Shown: one piece after another, positions 1-15,800 of the stretch | How the letters are laid out: the number at the start of each line of letters is the position of its first letter | How positions within the stretch are numbered: position 1 is the first letter of the stretch | From: Neocallimastix lanati (nom. inval.) | Lineage: Eukaryota; Neocallimastigomycota; Neocallimastigomycetes; Neocallimastigales; Neocallimastigaceae | DNA length: 64,000 bases | Reading direction: 5' to 3' | Assembly (NCBI GenBank): GCA_016946835.1 | Contig: JACVTC010000014.1 | Location: 325,001-389,000 of the forward strand | Notes under the pieces: model-generated | What the model was told of the DNA's origin: nothing | What the model saw: the letters and a program-made list of their open reading frames with translations, nothing else | Database searches by the model: none | Translations under genes and position numbers: made by a program

Positions 1-262
1 TATTTTATTTTATTTTATTTTATTTTATTTTATTTTATTTTATTTTATTTTATTTTATTTTATTTTATTTATTTTATTTTATTTTATTTTATTTTATTTT
101 ATTTTATTTTATTTTATTTTATTTTATTTTATTTTATTTTATTTTATTTTATTTTATTTTATTTTGTTTTGTTTTGTTTTATTTTATTCAATATGTATTT
201 TATATTTAATATTCTACTATTTATTTTATTTTATATTATTTTATTAATTTCTTATTACATAG
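1..262. repeat. (TATTT)n pentanucleotide repeat, likely within an intron
   Basis: Bases 1-165 are an almost pure TATTT/ATTTT array with one phase break near base 70 and a few TGTTT variants at 165-180. It passes into a variant of the minisatellite unit seen at 1591-1740. A good splice acceptor (TTACATAG) ends at 262 and the downstream frame is open, so the array probably lies in an intron of the gene that begins left of the window. Confidence 0.75.
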
Positions 263-3150
<2,888 letters not shown>

Positions 3151-3159
3151 ATTCCAATT

Positions 3160-3790
3160 TGATGTGAAATCTTATGTTAATAGCAAATTGGTATTAGAAG
3201 ATTGCCCCATCATGCTGTCCTTGCTGTGATGAAAGTATCAAGCATACCTAGTTTTACACATGGGATACTTTTATGTTCTAAATTTAAAGAATTTAGGAAA
3301 CAATGAATTCATTTTATTTACGAAGTTTTTATTAATTTTTTTCTGATTGTTTATGAGAAATAAGTGAAGATTCCTGATGGCAAAGAGGAAGAATTTGATA
3401 ATAGTTATTAATTTCTACATAATGTGTTCTCCTTATTGGTGAGAAATGCAGTATATGCGATCTTATATATCGATTTGGGGGGAGGAAAGAAAGCATTTTA
3501 TGAATAATATTTTTCAATCACCTTCGAGAAAGTCCTCTTTTCCTGATTTCATACTTTATGGGGCTTATGGAATTCCTTATTGATATACCTATTGTGATTA
3601 ATGATTGTTACGTTATGATCAATATGAATACCATTAAACCAACCGTTGCCAAGATCGTCGACGTCTAAACGACAAGGCAAAGAAGAAATTCTGATAATAG
3701 ATTCGAATGATAACTTTTATCCACCTGGAGTTATCATCGACGAATGGGAAAAGTTATGAGGTCAATTAGTTTTCGAAACTCATAATGTAG
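3160..3790 (+). pseudogene. degenerate non-LTR retrotransposon 3' end (probable)
   Basis: This stretch is clearly richer in G and C than its surroundings and has no long open frame. Read with frameshifts on the plus strand it gives CPCCDESIKHT at about 3207-3240, then in another frame THGILLCSKFKEFRKQ. Together these resemble the C-x2-C ... H ... C-x-K-F-x-E-x-R zinc-binding tail found after the reverse transcriptase of many fungal LINE-like elements. Further on are an LGG motif (about 3475) and VAKI(V/L) sequence (about 3650) in positions where related elements carry similar short motifs. Stops and frameshifts interrupt all of it, so it is a dead fragment. The assignment rests on short motifs and could be wrong. 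Confidence 0.4.
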
Positions 3791-4560
<770 letters not shown>

Positions 4561-6189
4561 TTGAAACATAATAAAAAATTGTTGAAACATATTATAAAAT
4601 AATTATTGTATAAGCCACGATGTATTTATACAATAGCATTTAATTTAGAATATTTAAATGCTAGTAACACTTTATCATAAAAATAGTTGATAAAAGAAAA
4701 TTACTACAAATAAAATAAAATTATGAAAATATTAATTCAATAGAGAAAAAAATTGTTTAAGCATATATTAGAGTAATAAATCCTCAAATATCTATAATGA
4801 CTCTTATTGATATTTTAGGCATTTAATAATGGACTATAATTATTTGTAAAGGATTCAACTCTGTGATAAATTATTTAATAATTTACATTTCTCATGCAAA
4901 ATAATTTAAAATATTGTATTGTACATATTTAATAGAAAATATAATATAATGATAATTCCTAGCATAAAATGGGTGCATTCTAACAATAATTGTATTTTTA
5001 ATGTAATATTAAACCTAAAGTGAAATGAGTTTAGATAATAACTTATTTAATATAATCATAATACAAGCCTTCGTGAGGAAAGGAAGAATGAAATAAAAAA
5101 TATAACCATGAGATATACATAAATAGAAAACATTTATTCATCTACAAACTATATTTATTGACTGTAATGTATTCAAGATGTTATAATTACTAGACTTCCA
5201 TCATTAATATTTTAATTATGAGAAAATTCAAATATATAATTTTTTTTTAAAAAAATTTGGATTTTAAGGGGAATAATCAACATAAAATTATAATATAAAA
5301 TGTTAAAAGAAAGTTATTTAACTGATTCTTTGTCCTAGTTATTTAACCATTATATTTATTTTAGAAATGATAAAAATAACCTAAATTGAGAAAATTTCCA
5401 AAAATTAACATACAAGAAGAATTAACTGAAATATTGAATCTTAATAAATAATGAAACAATTTACATTTTTACTAATAGGTTTAAATGACTAGAATAATAT
5501 AGTAAGTTATAAATATATTCAGTTTTAATACTCCAGATTATGATTTATCAAATACATCAATATATAATATCAATTTACTTTAATAGTAATTGCTAAAATT
5601 ACAAAGCCAATAAATATATATAAGCAAGATAGGGTTAGTCTTCAAAACGGATTATAATTGAAAGTAATGTAAAACTAGGTTATATTATAAAAATATTTAA
5701 GAAATTATTTTAACAATAGTTAAATCAAATTGAATAATTAATTTAATATAAAAATTATTTTATTCATGTAAAAATAAAAAATAGTTTAATAATATCATAT
5801 AAATTAGGATAATTTTATATACATATATTCACGTATTCACGATTAAACCAATTTATTCATTATAGAATAATTAGGTTTAAAGGGATATGTTAGAATATGT
5901 GAAATATATGAAAAATAAGCTTCATATGTATTGAAACATATTGTAATATAATTAATGAAAAAGCCACAATGTATTAATATGAAAGTACTTAACTCAGAAT
6001 AATTAAGTGCTAGTTACTCTTTATCATAGAATATATTAAAAAAGTTGAAATAATCTAAACACTAAATTAAATGACTCTTAACACATCTTATATATTATTT
6101 TTGATTCAAAAATATTATCATAATTAATTATTATTTTTCATTATTTAGTAGTAATTGCTACTACTAAAAATTCATTCCTATGAAAAATA
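4561..6189. repeat. AT-rich spacer bounded by a diverged direct repeat
   Basis: About 4579-4690 and 5927-6050 are related in the same orientation. Both run GAAACATATT..., then AAGCCAC(G/A)ATGTATT, then a block ending TGCTAGT(A/T)AC...CTTTATCATA. Similarity continues weakly downstream (ATGACTCTTA in both). The copies are about 1.35 kb apart and start near TG, as LTRs do, but no coding sequence survives between them. It could be a decayed LTR or TRIM-like element, or two copies of a dispersed repeat. Confidence 0.5.
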
Positions 6190-6445
6190 AATTTTTTTTT
6201 TATTTCCATGGTGTACTGTCCATAATTTCAACCCCTCCCCCTCATGGGCAATGAAAATATTGAGGTAATTACATCATTTCATAAAGGTAGATAATGTTCT
6301 TGCTGGAAGGCGTTACTAAGTATTCATCATTGGTGCTCTGGCATGCATATCATTGCTGAGAATTTTCTGGTACGCTTTTTCTCGGAGTGCTTCTCACCTT
6401 CCTAACTTCCTTTGAAGTGAAGCAAGTATAACCTAACCCAAATGA
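6190..6445. other. GC-richer island of unknown origin
   Basis: About 250 bases with mixed composition (runs such as CCCCTCCCCCTCATGGGC and GCTCTGGCATGCATATC) stand out sharply from the A/T background. No open frame spans it and I see no tRNA boxes or snRNA signature. It is probably a relic of a transposon or of a captured sequence, like the islands at 3160-3790 and 9391-9533, but I cannot name it. Confidence 0.5.
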
Positions 6446-8441
6446 GAATGAAAAATAAAAGAAATTAAATATATTATTCAATTAAAAACATTTAAAAATA
6501 ATTAAAGATGATTTAATAAAATTATAAATTATATATTTTAATTAAAAAAATTTACGATTTTCATTTAAAAATTTATCCAATTTAATATTTTTTTTTACAT
6601 ATATATTCTTTATTATTAAATAATCCATAAAAAAATTAAAATTATAGAATTTAAACGAAAAAATATTTAACATTAATGATAAACATACAATATTCTTTAA
6701 ATTACAAAGGCAACAATCCTTGTAATTTAAAGAATATGTACTAATTATAATTAACAAATAATTTAATTTATTTAATATGATTGTAGATACGTTTCTTTTA
6801 AATAATTATTTATAAAATAATAAAATAATTCTTTATTCAATAAATATAAAAAGACAATATTTATTTCCTATTAAAAAAAAAAAATTTAAAAAATCATACG
6901 TGGTTCAATACACAAATAAAGTTTATTACTAATCTAAAAAAAAAAAAAGAAAAAAAAAATACACAAATAAAAAAAAAGAACACAAATAAAAAAAAAAAGA
7001 ACACAATTTTTTATTTAATTTATGTTATATTAAAAGAAAATTCCAAATCTAAATGAAAAAAATTGGAATGAATAGTGCCATGCATACTTAATTCCAGACT
7101 AATCTTTTTTTTTTTTTTCAATTTAATTCAATTTATAAAAAAAACAAAAAAAAAATAAATAAAGGCTTTATGATTATAAATATTTATTTATTATCAAATA
7201 TATCTTTATAAAAATCACATGATTTATATATTTAATATATATGGAGTATATCATAAACATATATATATTATTTATTATTTATTATTTATTATTTATTATT
7301 TATTATTTATTATTTATTATTTATTATTTATTATTTATTATTTATTATTTATTATTTATTATTCAACTATTTATTATTTATTATTTATTATTTATTATTT
7401 ATTATTTATTATTTATTATTTATTATTTATTATTCCATTATATATTATTTATTATTGATTATTGATTATTTATTAATATATTAATTATTGATTATATAAT
7501 AGTATTTTATTATTCCTAAAAAAAGTAAATAATTTAATATAAAATAAAGCCATTAAACGGTATGTTTTAAAATAAATAAAATACAGAAATTTCTACTAAT
7601 AAAATAATTTTTAAAAACTTGTACATTTACTAATAAAATAATAATCAATAAAATTTAGCAAAAAAAAAAAAAAAAAATCTGTGTTACGAAGAATTCTTAA
7701 TATAGTAAACGTTTGATCAAAACTAATAACTATAATTTTTGTTTTTTCTACTTTTTGTAATAGAATATGAAAAAATAATATTATAATATATATTCTTGAA
7801 TATTCATTAATTAATATCATATTTAAAATTAATATATTATTATTCCTTTATTTACACTATACATACTTTATTATTATAATATAATTTTATTATTAAAATA
7901 TTTATGGTGTTATATAGTTATAATTTTTTTCCTTTTTTTTTCTGTTTTGTTTATCATTGTATTTCGTAAAAGAAAAATAATTATATAACCAAGAACATAA
8001 TAGAGTAAAATACGTAATTAATTATATATTAATATATAATATAATATATCTAAAGTATATAGTAATTATATTTAAACAAATGGATAGAATTTATCATTTA
8101 AATATAATATCGGTATGGCATTTACAAAAAAAAAAAAAAAATCCTTGTTACTTTTATTAATATACTTTACATGTTAAATATAAATATATTAAATTTTTTT
8201 ATGGATCCTTTTTATAAAAACTTTAATTCGCCATTCCATAATTTATATTGATAAATCACTTTATTTAATTAATTTTAAATAATAAGGAAATAAAAAAAAA
8301 TAATAAAAAAAAAATAGGAAAAATAAATCTTAATTGATAATAAGAAAATATGTAATAATTTAATCTTAATTTATTATTTATTATTTTATTATTATTTATA
8401 AATTTTATTAATTATTTATATTTATTATTTTTTATTTATTA

Positions 8442-8472
<31 letters not shown>

Positions 8473-9390
8473 TTTATATATTTATATATTTATTATTTAT
8501 TATTTATAATTTATTAGTTATTATTTATTATATATTATTTATTATATATTATTTATTATTAAAGTTTTTTTTTTTTTTTTATTATTATTATTTTGTTCTG
8601 GTTTGATTTGTTTATTCATGAATCTTTTTAGTTTTTTATTCATAACTGCCATTATTTAAAAATTATAATGGATGATTTTATTATTATTATTATTATTATT
8701 ATTATAAAATAAAACTAAATAAATCAATCTTTATAAAATAATTTTCAAAAAAAATAATAATAATCATAAAATAACACTAGAACTGTCTATTTTTTGAAAA
8801 AAATAATAATAATTTTAAAATTAGATTTAAAAAACAAAAGAGTTTTTGTTTTTTAAGCAAAATATTATAACATATTAAATATTAAATAAATCAATGAGTA
8901 ATTAATTAATAATAAATGAATATGATAATATAAAATAAAAATAATATGAATAAATAAATATAAATAACATATAATGAAATACAATAAATATTGAAAGAAT
9001 ATGAATAATATAATAAATATATAAGTGTTAAAAAACAAATATATTACAATATAATTAATAATTATATTGTAATATATAATTATATAAATATTAATAATAT
9101 AAGTTAAGGTATTACAAATAATATTTCTCCTTTAAAAAAATTTTTTTTATAAAAAAACCTATATCGCTTATTATATAATTATAAAACGAATAAAAACAAA
9201 GAATTTTTTATATTTTCTACATATAATTAAATACAAATACATTAATTGAATTTATTATCTTTAATCCAAAAAAAGAAATAAAATAATTTAATAAAAAAAA
9301 AAAAAAGCTTCTTTTAAGGATTAACACACTCTTTTTTTTTTATTAATATTAAATTTATAAAAGATTAAATGTAATATTTTTTTTTATTAA
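6446..9390. other. AT-rich spacer with a 7-mer repeat and hairpins
   Basis: No gene is seen. The spacer contains an imperfect inverted repeat at about 6686-6738 (arms around ATTCTTTAAATTACAA), a TTATTTA 7-mer array at about 7270-7437, and a perfect inverted repeat at about 9041-9075. Short open frames (e.g. 7611-7820 minus) are A/T chance frames without recognisable features. Confidence 0.75.
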
Positions 9391-9533
9391 TGGCATCCCT
9401 GAAACGTCAGTTGACAAACGCTCCTGCTCTGGAGGCTCCAAAAGTTAAAGAGCCCATACTACTATACATAGCAACAAATTGTCGTGGTGTGAGAGAGAAC
9501 CGTCATGGTGGTAGGGAGGCAGAAAATTTTTAA
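9391..9533 (+). pseudogene. Ty3/gypsy polyprotein fragment (RT-RNase H junction)
   Basis: A 47-codon open stretch from the ATG at 9391 to a stop at about 9531 is near 50% GC inside a region of about 85% AT. It reads LKRQLTNAPALEAPK, then EPILLYIATNCRGV, then a charged segment ending in REAENF. This closely resembles the segment joining reverse transcriptase and RNase H in plant-type Ty3/gypsy elements, where L-K-x-x-L-T-x-x-P-x-L-x-x-P ... EP-L-LYIA(A)T is characteristic. The frame past ATN no longer matches well, suggesting an early frameshift. Only this small piece is present. Confidence 0.55.
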
Positions 9534-12500
9534 AGGATAAAATATGATTCTTAAACTTAAATATAATTCCTAGTAATAATAATAAATATCAATAGATAAC
9601 AATCACCTCTGTTCTAATTAACACAATTTGTTACATTATGTAATCACCTCTGTTCTAATTAACACAATTTGTTACATTATGTAAAGTCTTTTTTTTCGCA
9701 TTATATAACTAATAAATCGAATTCACTCGAATATATTATAAAATATTCTATAGCAATAAATTAAAAAAAATGTATGCTTTTTATATTATATATGTAATGG
9801 ATAAAATAGTATAAATATTTATATATAACATTGCTATTAAATATTCTTCTTAATTAATATTGAATGAGATATTAATGTTGTTATTAATTAATAAATAATC
9901 CAATATTAAAATTATATATATATATATATAAAAGAAAGAAATAATAGTATATTAACATTATTAGTATTATTGATAATTTTAAATTATATATTTAAAATTT
10001 TGTTGGTTAGAGTTAAAAATGTAGATCTAACTTTTATTAGGATTAGAAATGGAAAAAATGATATTGAATTATTATTTATAAATTTAATAAGAGGTATTTT
10101 TAATTAAATACTACTTTTTCTTTTAAAGATTTTTACTTTATATACGAAAATTTTAAAAAAAGAAAACAAAAACAAAAATACATATATATTTGAATATAAA
10201 AAATAAAATTAATAAAATATATAAATGTGTATATTTTTAAATTTTGGTAAACGTCTTTATGATCAAAATTATAAAGATGTAATTTATTCATAAATATTAT
10301 ATAAATTAAATAATGAAATATAAACAATATTAACTAATATTTTAAATGGAAAATAAATTATAAATTTAAATATTAATTGCCAGGGCAAACAATTAAATAT
10401 TGTTTATTAGGTATAATTATTATTAATATATGCGTATATTTGAAGTATAATAAATTGGAAAAAATAGAATAAATTACCTATAAAATCTATAAACTTTATT
10501 GGGAAAAATTTGAATAAAATTTTTTGATTTTTTAATATCTTTTTATTTTGTAAATATTAATTATTTTTTAATATTAATTTTTATATTTAAATAAAAAAAA
10601 ATCAATTAAAATAAAATTATCCATTAATTTGAAAAAAAAAAAAAATTATTAAATATATACACCAAATTTTTGAAAATATTATAATATATAAATATATATT
10701 TATATTAAATATTTACATATATTAATATATAAAGTAATTAATTGAAATCATTAGTTAAAATTTATTATTATTTATTTATTTTCATTTTTATTCAATTTAT
10801 ATTAATCTTTTCTATTAAATTAAAAATTTTTTTATCAAGAGTTTTTCATTTTTATAATTAATAAGCTAATATTAAAAAAAAAAACTTCTTCAAAACGCGG
10901 TTTTCTTCATAAAATATATATTTAATTAGCAAAATGTTTTAAGTAGTGATTTATATTTACATATAAAATTCAATGCTATAATAAATATTATAATTTTTAT
11001 TATTTATTAATAAAATTTTTTTAAAGTTTATATATAGAAAATGATTAGTAATACTATATAAGTAAATACAAAAATATATTTATTATTAATAACAATAGGA
11101 TAATATAAACAACAACTACTACTTTTATTTATTTATTTATTTACTTATTTATTGTTTTCTTACAATTAATTCTTGTTCTTTGTTTTTTATATGATATTTG
11201 TATATTTTTTTTAAAGTTTTCTTTTTTTTTATTTTATTTTTTTGTTTAAATAATATAATAAATCAAAAAATTAAAGTTTATATATATATAATTTATATGA
11301 TTAATATTATATTTTATTTTTAAGTAAAATTTTTATATATGATTTTGTTTAACAAAAATTTACTTTATATATAAATAATATATATAAACCATTATTATCT
11401 TATTATATACTAGATTGTAAATTAAATAATTAAATAGAAATAAATAAATAAATAAATAAATATATGTGTAAAATAATAGATAAATGAATAAATGAATATA
11501 AATATCTAAATCTAAATAAATATTATAAGAAGATAAGTAAATATCTATCTATTATTAATTTAATTAATTTTATTTGTATTAATTTAAAATTTTAATTTTA
11601 TATTGACATTTAATTATATTATAATATAATCAATTATATTAATTTTTTTTTTATTTGTACTGAATTATAAATACTATGAATTAATGATTTGAATTGAAAA
11701 TAAAATTAATTAGACACTTTTATATTATTTATTTTTTCTTCCTTTTTTTTTTCTTTTCCTTTTCTCTTTGTAAAATTATTTGAAAATATATAATCAACTC
11801 ATCAAAGATATATTATCAACTCAAAAAAATTCTTTATTTTTATTTATTTATTTTTTTTAAAAAAAGAGAAGAAATATTATAAATAAATTATATACTTAAT
11901 AATAAAAATATAATTATTTTACTAAAAACAATTTGAAATTATTTTTTTTTTGATAAACGCAATAGTATTATTTTTAATAAACATAGAGTTTGAATTAGAT
12001 TTTTTTTTTTTTTTAAATTATAAAAGTAGATTATTTATTATAAAAAATATAGAGTAAAAGAAAAACATTTATTAATGTTAAAAAATAACATAAATTTTAA
12101 ATCTCGTATGTATTAAAAATAAATAAAATAAAAACAAAACAAAAGCGAAAAAAAAGAATACAAGCATATAATATTAATAAATTAATATAAAAAAAAATAC
12201 ACACATTATATTACTCAGAGAACAATAAAATATTTATTAAGGTATAATATGATATATTTAAATGCACTTTATTAATAATTTAATATTAAAATTTATTAAA
12301 TTTTATATTTAATATATATATATTTAATAAAAGTATTATTAATTACAATCATAACATTTTTTAAAATAATTTAATTAAGCAAATAAATTTGAAATTTACT
12401 ATATTTTTATATAATTTATTTGTTTTTAAGAGCATTTAAAACGAATACATTTTTTTTTCTAAAAAATGTAATATAACAAGGAATAAATTTATAATATTTA

Positions 12501-12820
12501 TAGTTACTTTAATATATATTAATATAATTTGTTTTTTATTTATATATGTACATATTAGTTCATTTTCATAGAACTATTAATAATCAAACTTTAAACTAGA
12601 AATTTCGGAATAAAAACTTTTTTTACACATAAAGAAAAAAGTAAGTATTAATAATATATATTTTATAAATTAATAGATAATAAATAATTATAATTACTAA
12701 AAAATAATCATTGATATCTATTATTTTATATACGATATTACCTTAATATATGAATATATACATATATATATATATATATATATTTTTTTTTTTTTAAAAC
12801 TAAAAAAGAAAAATTTAAAA
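9534..12820. other. AT-rich spacer upstream of the megasynthase
   Basis: A perfect 41-base tandem duplication lies at 9601-9682 (unit starts AATCACCTCTGTTCTAATTA). The rest is A/T-rich with scattered homopolymers; no gene, tRNA or conserved block is visible. The promoter of the megasynthase should lie near 12821. Directly upstream of its ATG is an (AT)n stretch, then a T run and an A-rich leader (12764-12820), but I see no named promoter element. Confidence 0.7.
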
Positions 12821-15800
12821 ATGTCTTCAAGAGTTATTAATATTCCTCCAAGGGAAAATAGAAAGTCCAAGGAAGCTTGGGCTTTAATTGATAGTACTAT
12901 ACCATGTGAAGAAATGAAATTCAACTTGACTCAAAACAAATTAGCTAAAATTGAACACTCTGGTGCTTATGTATATCATGATTATTCAGAATGTATTGAT
13001 ATTGCTTGTCCAACAAATAGAGTAAGCATATTATATATATTTATGTATATAATTTTTTTTTAAAAAAAATAAAAAAATAAAATTAAAATATATATTAATT
13101 GACTGCTTATTTTTGTTTTATTTATTTAATTTTAGAAAATTAATTTCTGTTCTACTTCTTATCTTGGTTTAAATCAAGATCCAAGAATGAAACAAGCTGC
13201 TTATGAAGCTATTGAACAATATGGTTTAAGTCCTCTTGGTAGTGCACCATTTGGTGGTTTAACAAATCTTCATGAAAAATTAGGTTACCGTTTAGGTAAA
13301 ATATATGGTTTACCATATGGTATTACTACTTCTGGTGGTATGTATATAAAAATAAAATTTTAAATAGTGATGATTTAATATAATTAAAATTTAGTAAATA
13401 GATAAAAATAATTAATTTTTTTTTTCTTTTTAAATATCTTTTTCTTAAAATAAATAAATATATATTTAATTATAATATTTTAAATTACTAGCTACCCTTG
13501 CTAATATGACTATTATTCCATTAATTGTTGGTGCTAAGGATTTCGTTTTTTCAGATGAATTAAATCACACTACCATCATTGATGGTATTGATTTATCTAA
13601 AGCAAAAATGATTAAATATAAGCACAATGATATGGAAGATTTAGAAAAAAATGTTAAACTAATTCATGAAAAATTCCCAAATAGTGTAAAATTAATTATT
13701 TTCGATGGTGTATTTAGTATGGAAGGTAAGGAATATTGATATAGAAATGTGATTATTTGATAAATTGTCATTATTATTTTTTTTTTTTATTTATTTGTAT
13801 TTATATTAAATGTATTTTATGTTTATTTTTATAATATGCTTTATATTTAATAATGTTTGAAATTTTTTTTTTAAAAAAAAATAGGTGATGTCTGTGATTT
13901 ACCAAACATTGTTAGAATTGCTAAGAAATATAATTGTAAAACAATGATTGATGAATGTCATGCTCTTGGTATTATTGGTATGTTTATAATTTTATAATTT
14001 TATTTTAATGACATGTTTTTGTCTATATATAAAGTAGAAATGATTATAAAAAATATAGTTTTCTTTATATTTGTTTTTAAAATATTTTAATAATATATAT
14101 TCTACCATTATTATTTCTTTATTTTTTATTAATAAATATCTTAAATTTTTGCTATTAAATACTTTAATTCAATCATTTTTAATCTTTCGTTATTTTTTGT
14201 TAATAAAATATTTAATAATTTTTTTTTATTTTTATTTTTATTTATTATTTTTTTTTCTTTAATATCAAGGTCCACACGGTTATGGTACATTAGATTATTT
14301 TAATATGCCAGGATCTGTTGATTTTGTAACAGGTACATTAGTTAAATCTCTTTGTTCTCATGGTGGTTATATTTGCTGTAGAAGAGATTATCAAAATAAG
14401 TTAGAAAATTCAAGCGGTATTATTTTTTCTACAAATAATACACCAGCTTATGCTGCTACTTCATTAAAGGCTCTCGATTTAATTGAAGAAGAAGGTCCAA
14501 ATAGTGTTCGTGCTAGACTTCAACGTAATGTCAAGCATTGGAAAGAAGGTGTTCGTAACCTCGGTTTTGAAATTATTGAAGGTGTCAGTTGTGTTTGTCC
14601 AATTATGATTTATGATGAAATTAATGGTTTAAAGTTTCAAAAACGTTTATATGAAGAAGGTTTGAATTTCTCAGCTGTTGCTTTCCCAGCTGTTCCAAAG
14701 AATATGGCTAGATTAAGAACTACTGTTTTAGGTTCACTCACTGATGAAGATATTGATGAAGCTTTAAGTATTTTAGGACGTGTTGCTCAACAAGAATTTC
14801 CACAAATTTTAGTTAATGGGTCTACTAAGATTTATCCAGCTCTTCCAAATCCATTAAAACCAAGAATCCCTGAATTCGATACTTATGAAAAGAAAAGTTA
14901 TCTTCATCCAATTAACAAACCAAAGTATGCTGTTATTGGTGTTGGTTGTCGTTTCCCAGGTAATATTAAATCTAAGGAAGATTTCTGGGAAATGCTTACT
15001 TCAGGTCGTTGTCTTACTTCAGAAATACCAAATGATCGATGGAATACTGCGGAATGGTATAACAAGGAACCAAAGAGAGGTACTATGCAAACCACAAGAG
15101 GTGCTTTTATGGAAGATGCATTCTATTTTGATAATAAATACTTCTCTATCTCTCAAAATGAAGCTAAAGAAATGTCTCCTGAACAACGTTGGTTAATGGA
15201 ATTAGCAGTTGAAACCTTTGAAGATGCTAACATCAATCCAAAGAAATTAAAGGGTTCAAGAACTGGTGTATTTGTCGGCTCTTCTGGTATGGACTTTGTT
15301 TCAGCCCAAATTTCTCATGCTAATGATTTAACTCAACATTCCGCTACTGGTCTAGAACTCTCAATTCTTGCTAATCGTATTTCTTACTTCTTTGATTTGA
15401 ATGGTCCATCCATTTGTACTAATACTGCTTGCTCAGCTTCAATGACCGCCTTAAATCTTGCTATTAATTCAATGATTACTGATGATTGCGATGCTGCACT
15501 CGTTGCTGGAACTAATTTATTATTTACTCCAGGTAGTTATGTTGCTTATTCTCAACTTCGTGTTGTTTCCACTGATGGTTCATGTAAGCCATTCGATAAG
15601 AATGCTGATGGTTATTCACGTATTGAAGGTGCTGGTATGATTTTAATTAAGCCATATGAAAAAGCTGTTAAGGATGGTGATAAGATTTACTGTGCTATTT
15701 TAGGTAGTGGTACTAATGAAGATGGTCATACTCCATCATTAACTATGCCATCTTACAGTTCTCAATGCAAGTTATTAACACATGTTTGCGAAAAATTTGA

